Assembly: GCF_001443045.1 (NCBI RefSeq)
Contig: NZ_LKPJ01000028.1
Span: forward strand, 35,578-99,577
DNA: 64,000 nucleotides
DNA from: Burkholderia ambifaria
Lineage (GTDB): Bacteria; Pseudomonadota; Gammaproteobacteria; Burkholderiales; Burkholderiaceae
Direction of reading: 5' to 3'
In this document: one piece after another, positions 61,090-64,000 of the stretch
Position numbering within the stretch: position 1 is the first letter of the stretch
Layout: each line of letters starts with the position of its first letter
Notes under the pieces: model-generated
What the model saw: only the letters and a program-made list of their open reading frames with translations
Told to the model about the DNA's origin: nothing
Databases searched by the model: none
Program-made: the position numbers and the translations under genes

Positions 61090-61794
61090 ATGCCCGATCT
61101 GTCTGCCTTCCCGATCACGAAAAAGTGGCCTGCCCAGCATCCCGACCGTCTCCAGCTGTACTCGCTGCCGACGCCGAACGGCGTCAAGGTGTCGATCATG
61201 CTCGAGGAAACCGGCCTGCCGTACGAGCCACACCTCGTGCGCTTCGACACCAACGACCAGCTGTCGCCCGAATTCCTGTCGCTGAACCCGAACAACAAGA
61301 TCCCGGCGATCATCGATCCGAACGGCCCCGACGGCCGGCCGCTGCCGCTGTTCGAATCGGGCGCGATCCTGATCTATCTCGCCGACAAGACGGGCCAGCT
61401 GATCCCGAAGGATCTCGCCGGCCGTTACGAGACGATCCAGTGGGTGATGTTCCAGATGGGCGGCATCGGCCCGATGTTCGGTCAGGTTGGCTTCTTCCAC
61501 AAGTTCGCCGGCCGCGACTATGAAGACAAGCGTCCGCGCGATCGCTACGTCGACGAGTCGAAGCGCCTGCTCGCCGTGCTCGACGCGCATCTTGCGAACC
61601 GCAAGTGGGTGATGGGCGATACGTACACGATCGCCGATATCGCGATCTTCCCGTGGGTGCGCAACCTGGTCGGGTTCTACGAGGCGGGCGACCTCGTCGG
61701 CTTCAGCGAATTCCGGAACGTCGCGCGGGCGCTCGAAGCCTTCGTCGCGCGTCCGGCCGTCGTGCGCGGGCTCAACATCCCGGCACGCGACTGA
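61090..61794 (+). CDS. Glutathione S-transferase (YfcG/Nu-class-like)
   Basis: 234 residues from ATG 61090. The N-terminal thioredoxin domain reads LQLYSLPTPNGVKVSIMLEETGLPYE, with Thr/Asn rather than Tyr at the GSH-activating site, as in YfcG-type enzymes. NPNNKIPAIIDPNG contains the cis-Pro and FESGAILIYLADKTG the SNAIL-like gamma-glutamyl site. The C-terminal helical domain has MGDTYTIADIAIFPWV. It probably reduces disulfides or conjugates electrophiles. A separate transcription unit. Confidence 0.92.
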   Translation: MPDLSAFPITKKWPAQHPDRLQLYSLPTPNGVKVSIMLEETGLPYEPHLVRFDTNDQLSPEFLSLNPNNKIPAIIDPNGPDGRPLPLFESGAILIYLADKTGQLIPKDLAGRYETIQWVMFQMGGIGPMFGQVGFFHKFAGRDYEDKRPRDRYVDESKRLLAVLDAHLANRKWVMGDTYTIADIAIFPWVRNLVGFYEAGDLVGFSEFRNVARALEAFVARPAVVRGLNIPARD

Positions 61795-61918
61795 TCCGTG
61801 CAGCGGGCGCTGCCCGCTGTCTGCGTGGCCCGCCGCATCGCGCGGCGGGCGGCTTTCCCGCTTTCCTTCGGTGTGTCCGCATGTCCCTCGTTGCGGGCAG
61901 CAGGACGATTCGGCCGCG

Positions 61919-62431
61919 TTATTTTTCGGCCGGCGCCGACGCTCCTTCCCCCCATCCCGCCAGCAGCTTTTCCAGCAACGCCGAGAGTTGCGCCTGCTCC
62001 GCCTGCGACAGCGCAGCCAGCATCGCGCGCTGATTGTCGACGTGCGCGACCACCGCATCGTCGATCAGCACGCGTCCGGCGTCCGTCAGCGCGACGAGCG
62101 TGCCGCGGCCGTCGGCCGGGTTCGGCCGCCGCTCGACCCAGCCGGCCTTCTGCAGCCGGTCGATCCGTGCGGTCATTCCGCCCGACGACATCATCAGCGC
62201 GTCGTACAGCGCCGTCGGCGTCAGCGCGAACGGCGCGCCGCTGCGGCGCAGCGTCGCCAGCACGTCGAATTCGCCCGGCTGCATCCCGTAGCGCGCGAAC
62301 AGCGGATTGAGACCGTCGCGTGCGATCACGAGCGCGGCTTCCTGCAGCCGCCCCATCACGAGCATCGACGACGCATCCAGATCCGGGCGCTCGATGCGCC
62401 ATTGCGCGAGCGCATGCGCGGCTCGATCCAT
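61919..62431 (-). CDS. MarR-family transcriptional regulator
   Basis: 170 residues from ATG 62431, which follows GAGGAGG by 5 bases; a further ATG at 62449 has no site. The winged helix is YGMQPGEFDVLATLRRSGAP, LTPTALYDALMMSSGGMTARIDRLQ, and the wing contains NPADGRGTLVALT. It is divergent from the CynX-like MFS gene with two near-identical palindromes between, so it most likely represses both genes. Confidence 0.9.
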   Translation of the reverse strand: MDRAAHALAQWRIERPDLDASSMLVMGRLQEAALVIARDGLNPLFARYGMQPGEFDVLATLRRSGAPFALTPTALYDALMMSSGGMTARIDRLQKAGWVERRPNPADGRGTLVALTDAGRVLIDDAVVAHVDNQRAMLAALSQAEQAQLSALLEKLLAGWGEGASAPAEK

Positions 62432-62453
62432 TAACCCTCCTCGGCTCACCAGT

Positions 62454-62471
62454 TATCTTGACGTCGAGATA
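62454..62471. promoter_or_regulatory. MarR operator candidate 1
   Basis: TATCTTGACGTCGAGATA is an 18-bp near-perfect dyad (8 of 9 pairs). Its centre lies 28 bases from that of the next copy, i.e. on nearly the same face offset by under three helix turns. It begins 22 bases before the MarR start. Confidence 0.75.
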
Positions 62472-62481
62472 AATCGGCATT

Positions 62482-62499
62482 TATCTTGATGTCGAGATA
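62482..62499. promoter_or_regulatory. MarR operator candidate 2
   Basis: TATCTTGATGTCGAGATA differs from copy 1 at a single base. The pair occupies the whole short divergent promoter between the MarR and MFS genes, a typical repressor arrangement. Confidence 0.75.
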
Positions 62500-62561
62500 C
62501 TTTACCTGAAAACGCATGCGCCTCGACGCAGGGGGCATGCACCGATATCGAGGGCCGTTCC

Positions 62562-63758
62562 ATGAATCGTTTCGCGTCCCCAGGATGGCGGCTCGCCGCC
62601 GTCGTGCTGGTCGGACTGAACCTGCGGCCGGCGCTGGCCGCAATCGGTCCGCTGCTCGACATGATCCAGCGTGCGACCGGCATCGGCGACAGCGCGGCGA
62701 GCCTGCTGACCACGATCCCGATCCTGCTGATGGGCTTCGGCGCGCTGAGCGCGCGGCGGCTGCAGCGCGCGACGGGAATCGCGGGCGGCGTGTGGCTCGG
62801 CGTCGCGCTGATCGGGCTCGCCTGCGCGTCGCGCATCGGCGCGCGGCATGCGGGGCTGCTGCTGGCGAGCGCATGCTGCGCGGGCATCGGGATCGCGATG
62901 GTGCAGGCGTTGCTGCCGGGGTTCGTGAAGGCGCATTTCGCGACGCGGATCGGCGGCGCAATGGGCGTCTATTCGACGTCGATCATGGGCGGCGCGGTGC
63001 TTGCGAGCGTCGTCGCACCGTTTGCCGCGGCCCGCTGGGGCTGGCTCGTCGCGCTCGCGGGCTGGGCGCTGCCGGCCGCAATCGCAGCGCTCGCGTGGCC
63101 GCTTGCCAGCCGTGGCGGCGATGCGCCGGCGTCCGGGGCGCGGCCGGCGTCAGCTTCGACGTCGGTGACGCAGGCGCGGCCGTCGCGCTCGCCGCGTGCG
63201 TGGCGGCTCGCGGTGTTCTTCGGGATCGCGACGGGCGCGTACACGCTCGTGCTGGCCTGGCTGCCGCCGTACTACATGCGGCTCGGCTGGTCGCCAACGG
63301 CTGCCGGCAGCCTGCTCGGCGGAGTGACGCTCGCGGAAGTCGTCGCGGGGCTCGCGATCTCGGCGACCATCGACCGCCTGCCCGATCGCCGGCCCATGCT
63401 GCACGCGGCGATCGCGTCGCTGCTCGCGGGGCTGCTGGTGATGCTGGCCGCGCCGCAGACGCTCGCGTTGCCGGCCGCGCTGCTGCTGGGTGCGGGCATC
63501 GGTGCGCTGTTTCCGCTGTCGTTGATCGTCACGGTCGATCATGCGGCGACGCCGGCCGATGCGGCGTCGCTGATGGGGTTCGTGCAGGGCATCGGCTATC
63601 TGATCGCGGGGCTGTTTCCGTTCGCGGCGGGCGTCGTGCGCCAGCATCTCGCCGATCTGTCGCCCGCGTGGGTCGCAATGGCTGGCCTGTGTGTGGTGCT
63701 GTTCGCGCTGGCGGCGGGTTTCGTGCCGCAGCTTGCGCGGCGCGTCGCGCCGGCCTAG
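62562..63758 (+). CDS. CynX/NimT-family MFS transporter
   Basis: 398 residues, 12 TM. The opening WRLAAVVLVGLNLRPALAAIGPLLDMIQ is the signature of the CynX (cyanate) / NimT (nitroimidazole) family. LLTTIPILLMGFGALSARRL and VYSTSIMGGAVLASVVAPFAA follow. Members export or import small anions or drugs; no cyanase gene is near. It is divergent from the MarR gene with shared operators, suggesting inducible efflux. Confidence 0.9.
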   Translation: MNRFASPGWRLAAVVLVGLNLRPALAAIGPLLDMIQRATGIGDSAASLLTTIPILLMGFGALSARRLQRATGIAGGVWLGVALIGLACASRIGARHAGLLLASACCAGIGIAMVQALLPGFVKAHFATRIGGAMGVYSTSIMGGAVLASVVAPFAAARWGWLVALAGWALPAAIAALAWPLASRGGDAPASGARPASASTSVTQARPSRSPRAWRLAVFFGIATGAYTLVLAWLPPYYMRLGWSPTAAGSLLGGVTLAEVVAGLAISATIDRLPDRRPMLHAAIASLLAGLLVMLAAPQTLALPAALLLGAGIGALFPLSLIVTVDHAATPADAASLMGFVQGIGYLIAGLFPFAAGVVRQHLADLSPAWVAMAGLCVVLFALAAGFVPQLARRVAPA

Positions 63759-63760
63759 TC

Positions 63761-63994
63761 TTACTGTGTCAATAAATCAGCATTGGATGCTGAACAAAAC
63801 GGACATCGCTCGAGCCGGCGCGTGATGTATGCAGCGATACGCCAGCGCAGCGTGGTGATGGAATCAGCCACGTGGCGCTGCATGCGCTGGGGACCCGCGT
63901 GGCACGTAATCCGAGGGTAAGGCAAATGGGTCGCGGATCGCGGAGTTTTTTTTACTGTCGCCTTGAATGAGGCGTTGAGCAACAAGAAACCCAT
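63761..63994 (-). CDS. Unrecognised short open frame at the window edge
   Basis: 77 codons with a C-terminal CPFCSASNADLLTQ that could be a zinc knuckle, but no family is recognised and no clear ribosome site is seen. The DNA here (63759-64000) is less GC-rich than the genes, with a run of eight T at 63946-63953. It could equally be non-coding or the edge of a mobile element continuing beyond the window. Confidence 0.2.
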   Translation of the reverse strand: MGFLLLNASFKATVKKTPRSATHLPYPRITCHAGPQRMQRHVADSITTLRWRIAAYITRRLERCPFCSASNADLLTQ

Positions 63995-64000
63995 AGGCAG

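Noticed and set aside
63931..63953. CGCG-GAT-CGCG followed by eight T, a possible terminator
   Set aside because: The stem is only four base pairs and the T-run begins three bases after it; too weak to call.
1..64000. Search for tRNA, rRNA, riboswitches, toxin-antitoxin pairs and phage genes
   Set aside because: No cloverleaf, conserved riboswitch core or phage hallmark was recognised by eye. The P-loop protein at 19401-20018 has a zeta-toxin-like fold, but its partner is a CydX-like membrane protein, not an epsilon antitoxin.

Overview
This looks like chromosomal DNA of a Burkholderia-type betaproteobacterium, probably near the Burkholderia cepacia complex. The base composition is very GC-rich. 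There are many LysR regulators, MFS transporters and accessory catabolic operons, two DUF4148 proteins, a GLRHNF-ending general porin and a small protein resembling the Burkholderia DUF3022 family. No rRNA, tRNA, CRISPR array or prophage was seen. The only insertion-sequence trace is a truncated ISNCY-like transposase near 22.9 kb.

Layout. 0-4.9 kb: an RND efflux permease (3' end outside the window) and its lipoprotein adaptor, divergent from a TetR regulator with a palindromic candidate operator between them. 4.9-8.9 kb: a CLC chloride channel/transporter, a YeiH-type exporter and a divergent YeiE-like LysR regulator. 9.0-14.6 kb: a 2-ketogluconate operon, kguE-kguK-kguT-kguD, followed by a ptxS-like LacI gene, with an 18-bp palindrome in front of kguE. 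14.6-19.4 kb: a YhfC-type intramembrane protease, small hypotheticals, an Spy-like periplasmic protein, an AsnC regulator, and a saccharopine-dehydrogenase-like enzyme ending in a very strong terminator. 19.4-22.6 kb: a P-loop ATPase overlapping a small cydX-like gene, then corA, a YciI protein and a YbaK editing protein. 22.6-24.1 kb: the IS relic and non-coding DNA. 24.2-26.7 kb: an SDR, a LysR and a RidA-family protein. 26.8-29.7 kb: an organic-peroxide region (ohr, two DUF4148 genes, a GNAT acetyltransferase, ohrR) with four related operator-like sequences. 29.7-35.3 kb: a GFA protein, a nitronate monooxygenase, two overlapping MFS genes and a LysR. 35.4-44.5 kb: an SGNH hydrolase and a catabolic cluster (MFS, LysR, alpha/beta hydrolase, VOC protein, HMG-CoA-lyase-like enzyme, family III CoA-transferase, D-2-hydroxyacid dehydrogenase). 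44.8-45.8 kb: two small membrane or lipoprotein genes. 46.0-50.2 kb: a complete polyamine/opine-type ABC importer. 50.4-56.6 kb: a six-gene operon (alpha/beta hydrolase, MFS, BKACE, TauD-type dioxygenase, quinone oxidoreductase, USP/degenerate-hemerythrin fusion) divergent from a MalT-like LuxR regulator. 59.7-63.8 kb: a porin, a GST, a MarR regulator and a divergent CynX-like MFS gene with twin operators.

The least ordinary observations are these. A CydX-like small protein sits without cydAB and shares its stop with a P-loop ATPase. One inverted repeat, CCTTTC-N7-GAAAGG, occurs at both ends of the 37-44 kb catabolic cluster. The MalT-like regulator and the BKACE/TauD operon share a promoter region containing 13-bp tandem repeats and a 16-codon leader ORF. 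The four OhrR-like boxes appear to bring a GNAT acetyltransferase into the peroxide regulon. All functions are read from sequence motifs by eye; no database search was possible.
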